Shown here piece by piece: positions 26,532 through 39,330 of a stretch of DNA of 64,000 nucleotides (the first letter of the stretch is position 1; each line of letters starts with the position of its first letter). Location of the stretch: NCBI RefSeq assembly GCF_032062135.1, contig NC_092862.1, forward strand, positions 98,769,588-98,833,587, written 5' to 3'. The stretch comes from Pyxicephalus adspersus. Lineage: Eukaryota; Chordata; Amphibia; Anura; Pyxicephalidae. The notes below the pieces were generated by a model, which saw only the letters and a list, made by a program, of their open reading frames with translations, made no database searches and was not told where the DNA came from. The translations under genes were made by a program, and so were the position numbers.

Positions 26532-26851
26532 ACACGATTGGGAACCACTCTAATTCCCGGTGGTCAGTGGGGACCCAAGCTTTTATTGAAAGGCTAGACT
26601 GAGAGTCATACAGCATGGAGTTGTCCCTCCTGGTTCTAAAATGAACCTATGTACTTTATATTTATAACATTATTATGATAATGTATGCTTATTTGAGTAT
26701 TTTAAGGAGTTTTTGTTTTTCTATATAATTATATAACTTTTTTATTTGTCACCAACCACTAAAAACTAGTAAAATGGCATTTAAACAGCCTTTTTTATTA
26801 GCACTGATGAAACTTTTCCCATCACTCCAATAAAGCACTATGTGTAATAGG

Positions 26852-27640
26852 CCAAGGGTGCCCTACGGCCAGATCTGGCCCTTTCCTCATTCCCCCTGTG
26901 CTCATTGTCTTGTGGGGGATGGGGTGCGGGCATCTCCTGGGTTTCTCTATCCAGATTACTCTTTTCAGGGTACAAAGAAGACCCTGAGAGCTGTAACTAA
27001 AATTAATTTCAACCCCTTAAACACAAGTTGTCAGATACTGGATCACAAGAATAAAATTCTAATAACAATCGGGGATATTTACACATTAAGGAGGGCTATT
27101 TCAAGACCAGGATCCCCAAATTGAGTTTGCATGTTGGGGACCCTCACGAGGGCCAACCTCATTGCAATGAAAATTAGGGTACTGCCAAATGTCTGTGAGC
27201 TGTGGTCCCCCCTTGAAGTTCACAAAATGTTAAGGCTGCCATCAGGTTGGCCGTAAGGTTGCGTGCGGTTACCCCTTAGTTATGCAATGGATCCCTGGCT
27301 CGGGGGAGGAACTTAGTACCGCCTGGAGTCAAATCTGCAGATGCTGCGGTGCAAGAAATTGAGTGGCTGGTGAGCTGCCTGTTACACATAGCTGGCCATT
27401 TACCCCAATTGCTCTGGAACAGAGGGATGTTGGCAACTGTAAATGTGAAAGCCAGTAGAAACCCCCCCCCCCTTCCCCATTAAATGGTATACCCATCATT
27501 TCATGCCACCCTATCACACACAGCAATCTCCTTACTCTCTATGAACCCCAATTACTCTGTAAGTAAAGAGAAGTGTGACTGTAAGTGCAGGACTTTTGTG
27601 GCTAAATCCCGCTAAATCTTCACCACTTTGGCGCCATCAC
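26852..27640. other. GC-richer unassigned block, possibly hAT-related at its left end
   Basis: It begins AGGGTGCCCTACGGCCAGAT CTGGCCC, similar to hAT-type MITE termini and to the module at 43540-43755. The block is richer in G+C than its surroundings and has a C tract at 27462-27471. I cannot identify a right end or coding content. Confidence 0.4.
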
Positions 27641-28029
27641 AAAATATGAAAAACTTTATCTGTCACATGAATTGTATTTCTCTCAAGTATCTATTGACGA
27701 GATTTGGGGGTACAAAGAAGGTTAGTGGCCCCTATAACTGACAGGACGCATTGTTTGGTGTAGTTTCTGCTCTTTGCTACAGGAATGGTGAGCAAATATA
27801 TGACCAGCCAGCACTGTACGATAACTTTAGTTTTGAGTATCAAATGGTGTTAGCTTCATCTACTTTGAATGACAGTATGGATTAGATGTCTAGGAGGATG
27901 CAGATTCATTTGTTATATCTCCTATGTAGTGATGTTATAGAGTGAAGAGGAACACACACTTATATGAAAACCCAATGCTTATATGGTTAGCATAATATCC
28001 TAGTATGTTAATATTGACATGACCAAGTA

Positions 28030-29619
28030 CAGTGAGGGAAAGTATTTGACCCCCTGCTGATTTTGTACGTTTGTCCTCTCACAAAGAAATGACCAGTCTA
28101 TAATTGTAATAGTAGGATTATTGTAGATGTGAGAGACAGAATAACAACAAAAGAACCCTTAAAAAGTGCTCAAAAGTCAGAGCTTGATGTGCATTGTAAT
28201 GAGTGAAAAAAGTATTTGATCCCCTATCGACCAGCAAGATTACAGTCTCCCTAGTGTCTTCCCTGTATGCAGGTAATGAGCAGAGATTAGGAGCACCCTC
28301 TGTAAGGGAGTGCTCCTAATCCACGTTTGTTACAGTACCTGTATAAAAGACACCTGTCCACAGAAGCAATCAATCAATCAGATTCCAAGCTAGCCAACAT
28401 GACCAAGACCAAAGAGTTGTCTAAGGATGTCAGGGACAAGATGATAGATCTACACAAGGCTGGACTGGGCTAGAAAAGACTATCGTCAAGCAGCTTGCCG
28501 AGAAGGTGACAACATTTGGCGCGATCATTCCCAAATGAAAGAAACACAAAATAACTTTTAATCTTCCTCGGTCTGGGGCTCCATGCAAATCTCCCCTCAT
28601 GGAGTTGCAATGATCATGAGACGAAGCAGCCCAGAACTACACGGGGGGAACTTGTCGATCTCAGGGCAGCTGGAACCATAGTCAACAATTGGTAACAATT
28701 GGTAACACTGCGCCGTGAAGGCCTGAAAATTTGCAGAGCCCGCAAGGTCCCCCGCTCAAGACAGCACATGTACAGGCCCGTCTGCAGTTTGCCAATGAAC
28801 ATCTGAATGATCCAGAGGACAACTGGGTGAAAGTGTTGTGGTCAGATGGGACCAAAATTAAACTCTTTGGCATCAACTCAACTCGCCATGTTTGGAGAAG
28901 GAGGAATGCTACTTATGACCCCAAGAACACCATCCCCACAATCAAACATGGAGACATAATGCTTTAGGAGTGTTTTTCTGCTAAGGGGACAGGACACATT
29001 CACCGCATCGAAGGGACAATGGACGAGGCCATGTATCGTCAAATCTTGGGTGAGCACCTCCTTCCCTGGGCCAGGGCATTGAAAATGGGTCGTGGATGGG
29101 TATTCCAGCATGACAATGATCCAAAACGCACGGCCAAGGCAACAAAGGAGTCACTCAAGAAGAAGCACATGAAGGTCCTGGAGTGGCCTAGCCAGTCTCC
29201 AGTCCTTAATCCTATAGAAAATCTGTGGAGGGAGCTGAAGGTTCGAGTTCCCAAACATGAACCTGGAAACCTTACTGACTTGGAGAAGATCTGCAAAGAG
29301 GAGTGGGACAAAATCCCTCCTGTGCAAACCTGGTGGCCAACTACAGGAAATGTCTGACCTCTGTGATTGCCAACAAGCGGTTCGCCACCAAGTGCTAAGT
29401 CATCTTTTGCGAAGTGATCAAATACTTATTTCACTCATTACAATTCACATCAAGATCTGACTTTTGAGCACTGAGTTTTTGAAGGTTCTTTTGTTGTTAT
29501 TATGTCTCTCACACCTACAATAAACCATTACCACCATTACAATAATGGACTGGTCATTTCTTTGTCAGAGGACAAACGTACAAAATCAGCAGATGATCAA
29601 ATACTTCTTTCCCTCACTG
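28030..29619 (+). mobile_element. second Tc1-like transposon, complete ends, IR/DR type, inactive
   Basis: It starts CAGTGAGGGAAAGTATTTGA and ends with the inverse ending CCCTCACTG, flanked by TA at 28028-28029 and 29620-29621. Terminal inverted repeats are about 200 bases. Each carries two direct copies of a binding-site-like motif: AGTATTTGACCCCC at 28041 and AGTATTTGATCCCC at 28211 on the left, and GATCAAATACTT at 29416 and 29594 on the right. This is the IR/DR arrangement known for Tc1-like elements such as Sleeping Beauty. It belongs to a different subfamily from the element at 6706, and lies antisense to TPK1 in the 40.75-kb intron. Confidence 0.95.
28399..29398 (+). pseudogene. Tc1-like transposase pseudogene (catalytic residues present)
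   Basis: The start is the ATG at 28399 ([20 protein letters not shown]). An in-frame TAG at 28471 replaces the next conserved residue, followed by frameshifts through 28480-28730. From 28731 to 29357 the frame is shared, apart from a TAG at 28965 that replaces a Trp. The three catalytic acids are present: Asp in WSDGTK (the usual neighbouring Glu of DETK is Gly here), Asp in [11 protein letters not shown], and Glu in [10 protein letters not shown]. The Asp normally before LNPIE is Val. A deletion near 29330 shifts the frame again before the original stop, the TAA at 29396. The protein cannot be made from this copy. Confidence 0.93.
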
Positions 29620-29621
29620 TA

Positions 29622-32600
29622 GGTCCATTAATCAACATCATCCCTTATCTAGTAGGATTGATCTTCCCTGTGCAGCTCACTGTGGAGAGGCTTACACATG
29701 GTGGCTTCTGGTGGTCTAGCAGAGTACCACTCCTCATAGCAACACATGGAGATAACGGAGAAGAGCTGGATGAAAAAGACTTGGCATAGGCTTATGTAAA
29801 AGAAAGTCTTTGCAATGCCTGGCAGGCTCACATAGTGAAGACCGTTGGCTCCAGTGTGGCTACTGAAAAGTGCAAGGTGGTGCGCCCAAGTAAAAGAATG
29901 GGTTTGACTTTTAGGAATCCAAGCCAACATTTGAAATGAACATCATAAAACTGTTTTTTTTTTTTTTTTTTTTAGGACATCTATAGAAAGGTAATTGGTA
30001 TAGTTTAATTAAACTTTACATATTAATTGATACATTATTATGTTTACATAAATACTATATTACTATTGTAATTGTAATGTGTTACATTGCCTAATTTGTG
30101 CAAAAATAAAAGGATGAAGTAAATGATGGTCAAAATAAAATTAAATTACTCAAAATTATTCAGGCAACATTATTAGCAATAGAAATGACACATTTCAACC
30201 TTACATAATAAAAAGAGTAACTTGCATGTTTTAATATTAGTGGTGCACACATGAAGAACAAAATCCTGAATAATAATCATAGCTACATGCCAAGCTAATT
30301 ACTGCTCCAATTTTACAATTACATTCTATTACATTGAAAATAAAGTACAATTTACAAAAAAAGTAACTTTAATTGTTGTTGCAATATATGACATATTGAC
30401 AAAACCATACAAATTTTTTGGGTCAATACATTTGCAAGCCCTATTACTATGTTTAGGCGTAAGTGGTCCATCTTGGAAGAATAATGTCATCATTCTGCTG
30501 CAGATGGAGGAAAGCATTTCTACAGCTCCCCTGTATAAGTTTAGTGTACTATGTAAATTGTCTGTTCTTTCTGCAATAATGGACCTGCGTGATCACAATT
30601 TTGTATTTTAAAAATTTAGTTTAGCTTTAACATCAGTACATATACACACACAGATGTATCTGTGTATACAGATTACTGTGTGAACAATATGGCTCAAAAT
30701 AATCAATCTTCTTCATGAAAGATACCCAACTTTAAATGATATCTGACAAATTACCACTAATCACAGCGTTCTGGAGAGAAAAGAAGATGTCAGTCTTGTA
30801 GTTTGAAATGCTATGTACTGCTGCATATACTTTTATATGGATTATGAAATGTGATAAAAAGAAGAAACATATTCCAAATAGATGTTCTTTATTAATTGGT
30901 GCTGATTTAGTGGTAGGATATAGGGTTTGGTATCTTGCAAGGTCGTCTGCAATGTAGCATCAGAAGCTACATTTGGATGCCCCTTAGTGATAAAATGCCC
31001 TAAATACTGACACATCTGGTCTTACAAAGGACCAGTATTAATTTAATAGCTTGCAAAGAAGTTTTGTGTGGTTGATCTAAACCCAACAGTTTTAGAGAAA
31101 AAGCTTTTGAAGTTTGTAAATGAGTGAAAGGCCAAAAACTCACAATTAAACTGAGTAAAACCATCATGTTCAGCTGATGCCCTTGATAAATATGGCTGCC
31201 CATCAAATTAGAGAATCAACAGCAGGATTCAGAAGTAACAATGCAGAGACTCGATTTAAACTCTTACAAGCAAGTTAAGATATACATAATCATTGTCTAT
31301 TCTGTGCATAGCGATTAATTTTTTATTCAGGTTTTTGTATTTTTTTTCTTTTTACAGTTACATTTTTTTACTATGTTTTTTTTTTACATTGAAGTTTACT
31401 TTAGGTAGGAAGGAACGAGAAAAGCATAAAATACAACAAATATCAAGGACTAGATGCCATGTTTTACATACTGTTACAGTGATTATTTAGTTTGAAAGCT
31501 ATTACTTTCTGTGCTTTTCAAGAGTTTAAGGTCTGAAGTCTGTTTGGTGAACACATGTTCCAGTGACATTCATGCCAAGCATCATTAATACTACTTAAAG
31601 CAACTGTCATACAAGGAGGTAAAAGTGTCTGTCTTCATAAAATCCCTTGAAGTGCTGCTTTTGACCTCTGAAAATGCACCATTCATTAGCTAGAATATTC
31701 TTTCAAAGGCTACCTCAACCCCAGGGACTGTCATGTCAAATTACATCACTGTTATGATATTTAGAGAACAGAGATATTTGTTCCTCTAAAAGAACTAACA
31801 CTTTCCTGTAGACATGCGGCTTTTATTTCTAAAAGATCTTGTCGGCTTTAGTGACAAAACGTATCGACTCCCTTTTATTCAAGTCCACATTCAAGATTTT
31901 TTTTTTGTTCACACAAAATGAAAAGCAAAAAAAAAGGGTTTTGTGTACAAAGCTTTTGGATGTGCGTATTTAAAAGAGAAACCCAGTTAGTACAAGATTG
32001 TAAATCATATCATGTTATGTCCACGTGGTATTTCCTTGCTTTAAATGTAAGCTACAAACCTGAACGGATTTGCAACAATTGCAACAAAACACTTCTAGTG
32101 GAGAATATCATTAATCTTCCAATGATTAAAGCTGTCTACAAGGTGCCAAGTAAATCTGATGTCATAAGTACATTTTAGGGGTTGCTGCCTGCTGACTGCT
32201 TCTATAAATCATTACTATTTTATCAAATTGAGTAAAACTGGTTATCATCTATATTTATATCTGATTGTAAAACTTTCAAGACTTCAGGCTTATTGAAGTA
32301 AGTTTATAAGCAGATAGCAGGGCCACTCAATGCCACTTGCTACTGGTTTTAAACATAAATGACGCTTTGATTTCTTGCAAGTTTTCAAAAAAGTGGATAC
32401 ACAGCAACACTATTTAACCTCACAACTTAAGAGGTACCGCACTGCATTATAGGGATTGATGTTGACGTGCTGGGATTTGATTCTTTTAAAAGATAAAATC
32501 TACATAAGGTCCGGAGTCCTTGGTCTAAAGCTATTGTTTTTTTTTTTTACATGCTGCCTACTATCAGCCCTATCATGTTCATCATCATACAATAAGGAGA

Positions 32601-33925
32601 AAGTGCAATTATATTACACTCCTGCACTCCACTTATCACGTTTCTAAATGTAATGGAAGAAACTAAATGCAGACCAATCTACAAATTCTACAGTGTGTTT
32701 ACATCTTGTGGAAGTTCCAAAATGTTCTATAAAGCATTGCAAGAGGCAAACATTCTTTGATCATGATCATCTGCATGGTTTAAAAGGTACATAAGCTTGT
32801 GCAAAAAGGTCTGGTAATATATTCAGAAATTGTGCAAGAAGTGCAAGGGAGTTGGTATAGGGGGTTTCAGTTATAATGAACTCAACTCTTTCACATATTT
32901 CAATGAAACAGTCCCTCTGAAAGGAGATGATTACCACTGTATTGTCTCAGTGCTCCAGAAATCCTTAGTCGGCTATGAAAATCTTTTTGTGTAAAACACA
33001 GACTGTAAAAACTCTCTCTTTAAGACAACAGTTTTAACAAACAGTTAAACAGTTTTGTTCTTCTTTTAAAATTTGTTTCATTCCAAATTTTCCATCTGCC
33101 TCAATAGATTTACCTCACCAAGTTCACTTCTGGGAACAGAATACTTTACAAAAAAGTACCAGAAATGGTTAAACTAAACTAAACTAAATGGCTAAACTAT
33201 TTTAACTTTCCCTTGGGGCTTGTACCTGACCAAAAGTGTGCCATACTCAGTAAAAGTTCTGAGTATGGAAGTACCAGGAAGACCATAAGTTAAAAAAAGG
33301 TTTATTTCTCACATATACAGCTCACCCTTTGAATCGGATATGACCTAACCTTGCTTTGTGGCTGCTCCAAACACTGTTGACTTATATAATAGAGGAAATT
33401 GTAAACTATGCCAGACTATAGTTCTGCTTCAACTGTATATGCTTTTAATAATGGCTATAATTATATATAATAAGAGCTTAGTCATACAATTGCAGTGTAA
33501 AAATGCATTTGTTACAGAAACAATCAGCAATACAGGTTAAATGTGTTGGTGTGCTGTAATACTATTTATTGTTAATGGCAATCAATTGCACATCCAAAAT
33601 GCGCGTGCCCTTCAATACCTCATAGACACCATGAATTGTCCCATGACAAAATACAGCTATTCCTGTTGTCCTGTGTGTGTAAGCTGTGCTTGTTGTAGCC
33701 TACTTATTTTAAATGGGTTGTTGTGTTGTGGAATGATTAGGCTCTAAAACAATAGTTACAAATCATATTTAAAACACACAACAAATAACATTGACCTAAA
33801 ACTATAGTAGTTTTGCTAATAGTTTAGTAAAATAGTTTATGTCTGGGACTAATTTTAGCAAGTATACCATTAATGTCAGAGTTTTGCTGTCCATTAAACT
33901 ATAAACACATGAAGCAATACAGAAA
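29622..33925. other. intronic sequence, nothing firmly recognised
   Basis: 29640-29940 is somewhat GC-richer and ends in a T20-type tract (29954-29976), so it could be a repeat, but I cannot assign it. The rest is AT-rich DNA without a feature I can name. Confidence 0.45.
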
Positions 33926-34203
33926 CTCCTCACTTAATGAACAGCAAATTGGTCATTAGGTTGGGAACATAGTAAAGAGCTGCCCTGCAGAGCTGTGTGT
34001 GTGCAGCGTGCATCAGTAACAAGTTCACTGACAGCCGGCAGATCTAGTTTAGGGAGAATTGCTACTCAGGATGGAGGATGGAACTGGGAAAAATGAAAGG
34101 AAGAAGCCACCCTGCTGTACACTGTACAGTTCTTGAATAGTGTATCCGTCAGAGAGCTGGTCATAAGTGCCATCATTAAGCAGATAAGTCGCTAAGTGAA
34201 GAA
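33926..34203. repeat. possible MITE with CTCACTTA-type inverted ends
   Basis: The left end, CTCCTCACTTAATGAACAGC, is mirrored by AAGTCGCTAAGTGAAGAATA on the right (inverse CTTCACTTAGCGACTT). The interior is GC-richer than its flanks and has no coding capacity. The superfamily is not determined. Confidence 0.5.
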
Positions 34204-36175
34204 TATCTCTATAAGCAGAATGAATGGATAGTCTCCAAGAGAATAGGTATGCATTTTAACTGGGTCATTTGCAGCAACCTAAAACATAGGTCCTTATGTT
34301 TGTCATTTTTAAATTTCAATTTTTTTAGGAGAACAAAGAATGAAATACTTTTTTTATTTTGACTGATGACTTGCCAACCTACTAAAGGCTAATAAATCAA
34401 TCTTTTGCGGCATAAAGCAACCTGTACATTTGCGTTATGTAAGAACTTCTGGGAAGTCAATAATATTTTATATATATCTGCTACTATCTGCTAAGTTTTA
34501 AAAGCAATAAAAAGCAATGGAATGAAGCTATTTATCAATAACAAACTCATTATTGTGTGGGTTATCTGTTGACCACAAATGGCAAAGTTTCAAAATTTAA
34601 AGGTAAACTATAAATGTAATTTTAAATTTTAGTTGATTTCACTAATTTAAAAAAGTACTATTTATTGGTTAACTTGTGTCATATTTACATAGCCCTGCTT
34701 CAATGTAAAGGTTTACGGCATATTCAAACAAATGCACTGCAGCACATGCTCTGTATGTTGACATTGCACATTATCGTGAGCTGCATTAGGGGAGCCCATA
34801 CATTTGAATGGAATTCCTAATGCTCCACAATGGTCCAAAAATTGGATTCAAGGTAACTTCAGGAGCATAGTGCAATAAAGTAAATTCCATTGCATTGTGG
34901 TGTAGTACAATGCACTTTAATTGTGCTTTGGGCTGCCAAAAAATATAAAAATAATCACATTAGTAAGTAATTTGTGTTAGATGTGTTACCAGAGTAAATA
35001 TGTGTGTATATGCCTTTATACTGTAGGTGTCCCATCCAGTGGCAATCAGAAAGCACAATTAATGTCCCTGCTGAAAAGGTTTTATAAGGAATTTAAAGCG
35101 GACTTAAACTCAAAGTTTATACTTTACATAAAAAAGGGTACACCACCTGTTTATATAAGCACTTCCTTCATGCTGAGGTGAAGAAAAATTCCAGGAAAGC
35201 GCAGAACTCGACCAAAGAAAGGTCCAGCGCGATTGAGGAGTCTGCAGTATTAAAGGTAAATGTGACTTTGTGATTTCTTTTAGAGGCACCATATGACATT
35301 TAGTGCAACTAGTGGGTTTTAATACTGATGGTTCATAACAGCTCAGGTAACCATTTACTTTATGGAATCAGTATGACTCCAGATCACAGGACCATTATAT
35401 CATCTATAACAAAGTGATTTATTTCTGTGTCTGGTAATGACAAATTAGGTTTACTAATAGTACTGTAATGTCTTAACGAGTAATACACAGGCTTTCTTTA
35501 CATTCTTCCTTCTAAAAACAGAAGTTACAAGTTCTGTTTTTAATTGCTGCATGCTTCTTCAAGGTCAGTACGTAAGCAAGCATTGACACCACTGGGTCAT
35601 GATGACATGCAGTTTTCAAAGAAAGGTCTTCCTTTAATAATTAGAGATACTTGCTTTGGCACTTAAAAAAAGAATACATTTAAATAGACTAATAAATGAT
35701 AAATGCATGCAAACATTTCTGGAAAGGTTGTTTTTCATTTAAATATTTTTGGAACATGTAGCAATTTTTTTTTTAATTTGAATAATTTTGCTGCAATAAT
35801 ATGAAAACAATTAATCTACCTGCCAACCCGAACACTGTTTTGTGGTAAAAAAAAAAAAAAAAGGATACATCTCCTGTGACTTTGTACAGAAGTGCAGAAT
35901 GAGCAATTATCTGTATACAATACAAAAGAAAGCACTGTAAAAAAATAAAATAACTGTAATAAAATAAAGGCCAATCTTATGGGCACCCAAGTCTGGGCTC
36001 CAATCATTGTGACAGTGCATCTTGCAATGGACACAGAAACAAGCTTGTATAGAAATGGCAGATAGCACTCTATCACCATAGGCTTTCACACAGTCTACTG
36101 CTAGCACTCAAAGGTTTTCTAATCACTCATAAAAGGGGTGTCATTTACAACAGATGTGCGTCTTACTCTCAATAT
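34204..36175. other. intronic sequence with a possible TTAA MITE start
   Basis: TTAAAGCGGACTTAAACTCA at 35093 resembles the left end of the TTAA-ended family. The following 170 bases may be its body, but no matching right end is visible. Nothing else is recognised. Confidence 0.4.
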
Positions 36176-36472
36176 TTAAAGCAAAACTAAAGTAAAAACA
36201 AAAAAAAACACCTAACTTTAATCCTGCAGATCTGTTGATCCGTCGGGAGATTCCATCGATTGGGTCCTGCATCGTCCCTGTATCCTTCTTTGACCTGGCG
36301 CAGAGGAAAAGCTGAGCACCGCCATCTTCTTTTTCAGTTGACATATGTATCCCGGGGAGCTCTGCACTCCCATTTGCGGCAATCAAAACAGAAAGAAGAG
36401 GTGCTGCACCTTTTTTTTCCCTCTGGTAGCTAAGTCAGATAGGGTCACTCTTATCAGCAGTTTTGTTAAAAT
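36176..36472. repeat. TTAA-ended MITE (T2-like), second copy
   Basis: It begins TTAAAGCAAAACTAAAGT and carries the family core GCACCGCCATCTTCTTTTTC (36316-36335) and a GGTGCTGCACCTTTTTT stretch, also seen in the copy at 9937. The right end is approximate. Confidence 0.6.
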
Positions 36473-37074
36473 GAATTTCTTCAAAAAATTCATAGTCTTA
36501 AAAAAGGTTAAACCCCACTTTTGCAATAGCAGAGGTGTTATAGGTCAAAAAGACCTACCCAAAGTTTTGTATATAATGGTGAAAACCAAAGAAGGTTAGC
36601 TATTGCTTCCCATCCAATTTTTGTTGCTTTCCCTCCCGTTGGGGTTTATCACCATTTTCTAAAACAAAGCCATTAATGCCAATGTATTTTACTAACTGTG
36701 GCTCTACACACAAGGAAGAGAACACTCAAAGAGATGCTTATATAGTGACTTTAAAAATCCTGCTTTCACCATAGCGTCAACTCCTAATTAAGCCGTACAG
36801 AATCAGGCTGATACTTGGAAATGCTTTTTACTGGAATTAAAATAAATCTTACTGTGATCAGATCATGGCCTAAAACTAATATCAAGTAATAAAATGATAG
36901 GAAAAAAATAAATTGGTCTCAAATAGTCATAACTTTGAAGTCACAAATATAATGACATGACTGAAATTAAAAAGAAAATAGATTGTAAAAGAATTAAAAA
37001 AAAAAAAAAAAGTAAAGCTGTGTTCAGCAGATATAAAAATTGACAATAAATTCAATTAAGTCTCTATTAAAATC
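36473..37074. other. intronic sequence, nothing recognised
   Basis: AT-rich, with an A16-type run at 36996-37011. I recognise no coding or family signal. Confidence 0.5.
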
Positions 37075-37219
37075 ATTAAACATTACTTCCGGTTCCAACG
37101 CCTCATGGACTAGCAGCGCGAGCTTGCGGCTCCCTTTCACCTCTGCGATAATCTTTTAAAAAAACAGCACTTCACACAGCAAATCGCTCGTGGTAGCTCC
37201 ATAGGGCAACAGTGCCTGG

Positions 37220-37830
37220 ATGGACCAGTTTGTAGAGCGTTCTTCTTCCTCAGACTCTCAGATTCTTATGGGCAAAAAAGACAAAGCTGAGCAAAGGATC
37301 ACACTGGTCGAGGATGATGTATCCTCTGCTAGAACACTTACTTCAGCACTGAAAGCCAAGGCGAAAGCATTGCAAGATAAAGTTGAAGACCAGGAAAATA
37401 GGTCCCGCAGGAATAATCTGCGGATAATTGGGGTGCTGGAAGCTGTTAAACCATCTCATCTTCATGAGATTTGTGCCATCATTATACAGGAAGCTGCCAG
37501 GTTGAGTGAGCACACCGACTGGGTCCTATGCGCAAAGAGGCGTCTACCCCCAGACCAATACTGGTGGCCCATTCAGGTTATACTGACAGATTGCGAATTC
37601 TTCAGGCCTTTCATTCTAAGCGCCATCTGCAAATTGAAGGGGCTTCCTTGCTTATATTTGCCGATTACTAGGCAGAAGTATCTCGTAAACGCCAAAATTT
37701 CCAGCAAGTTTGCTCCACATTGTACCGCAATAAACTGCACTTTACCTTAGCCTATACAGCAATTCTTCATTTCACTAATTCACAAGGTCCGAAAAATTGC
37801 CTTACCTCGGCTGAGGAAAGGGAAAGTTTG
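37220..37830 (+). pseudogene. L1-type ORF1 protein remnant
   Basis: L1 ORF1p is an RNA-binding, trimer-forming protein. From the ATG at 37220 the frame shows a charged coiled-coil-like region (ALKAKAKALQDKVEDQENRS), then the diagnostic RRNNLRIIGV motif at the start of the RNA-recognition domain. A frameshift occurs near 37600. The proper frame continues HLQIEGASLLIFADY, a TAG at 37669, then AEVSRKRQNFQQVCSTLYRN and KLHFTLAYTAILHFTNSQGP, which is the C-terminal domain. It runs into ORF2-type sequence around 37830 without an intervening stop. Confidence 0.85.
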
Positions 37831-39330
37831 GTTCATACTCTTTTAAATCAGATGCATTGTTTTTCAGGTTTAAAGATTCATTTTAGCAAAAGTGAAATTC
37901 TTCTCTTGTCCACATCCATATCAGTGATTAGCGGCTGGAGCAACCAAATCCCATTTAGAGTAGCTAAAGATCATAAAACTTATCTGGGGCCACATATATC
38001 AGCATCTCTGTTGAACTAGCTGCCTTTTACCTAAAATGCAAAAAGAAGCAAAAATGTGGGAGAATTTGCCCCCTCTCAAAATGATGTTGTTTTCCATGTT
38101 GGTCTACCCAATGCAGACCGTGCCTTTGTTATTATCACATGCTGACGTCAACACCCTCAATGTTTTCACGAAATTTCTCTGGAATAATAAACGCCCGAGA
38201 ATAAACTTAGCAAAGTTATATTTGCCCAAAACTGAAGGTGGGGTTGGTTTCCCCAATGTTTGATTATATAATTTGATGAATTGGCACATCCTTGGCAACT
38301 ATGTGCTTTTTACTGCACTGTAAATTATCTGCTCTTCTGTCCTCCCTGCGACATAATATTTTGATCAGGGATATGGTGCTTACATGGAAGGAACTTAGAA
38401 AGAGATTTTGGGTACCTGTGAGATTATCTGAGTACTTACCTATATGTGGCAATCCGATGTTTCTGCAGGCCCAGAATCATGCCGCCTTCACTAAGTGGAA
38501 GAAAAAAGGTCTAAAGCGGTGTGGGGATATATTCCACACTGATGGCCCTTCCAGAATGTCTTTATCGGAACTGAGGGCTATATATGCTATTCCTGCATAG
38601 GCATTGTACCCATTGTATTATAGCCAGTAGACAACCTATTTGTGTTCCATAGTGAGTAACCATGCGGTGATGTTACAACTTAATGCTTTTGACAATATAC
38701 CATCATTGTCTCCTCCAAACATCTCTAATATATATGCATATCTATTACCTACTTTTTTCAAAGCCACTACCTGTTTCAAATATAAAACTAAGGCAAAGAG
38801 ATTTCCCCGATCAGGACATGGTGGAACATGCCATACAAGGATACCAAATGGTTAGGAAATGCATGATAAATGAAATTTGGAGGGAATCCCAATTTATGAT
38901 CCTTTACAGGGCATACAAAGTATTTAGGCCATCCACAGGTGAATGTCAAACCAGGGAGTGGCATCTCCAAGGTCCTAAATGTGAATGTCTTTCTGCTTTT
39001 TTGTCCCATCATTTATGGTTTTGTCTGCGGATCACAGAATTCTGGCAACAATTGTTGTCATGGGTGGGCACTGTGATGGGTCATGACATACCGGACAAGC
39101 CATCTCTGTTGCTTTTCGGTTACTGGGATGACACGATTTGGCGTGTTATACTTCGAACAACACGAGCCTGGAGTATGTCTATTGTATAAGTGTACGTCTA
39201 TTGGCGGCCAGACGTGCTATTATGAATACATGGGTCCAACCTTAGCCACCTGGCGTGGAGCAAGTGACTTCATCCTTAAAGTTCATATTCCATACGTAAA
39301 TGTTAGAAGCCCAAATTCAAGGAGATGATT
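37831..39330 (+). pseudogene. L1-type ORF2 remnant (post-catalytic reverse transcriptase and C-terminus)
   Basis: The first recognisable ORF2 segment is CFSGLKIHFSKSEILLLSTS, which in L1 lies after the YADD active site. So the endonuclease and the catalytic fingers and palm are gone. It continues with WENLPPLKMMLFSMLVYPMQ and NKRPRINLAKLYLPKTEGGV GFPNV (38036-38263), the conserved L1 RT thumb region, in another frame. Further frames at 38292, 38683 and 39083 carry the C-terminal region (FWQQLLSWVGTVMG). At least three frameshifts separate these pieces. Confidence 0.85.
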
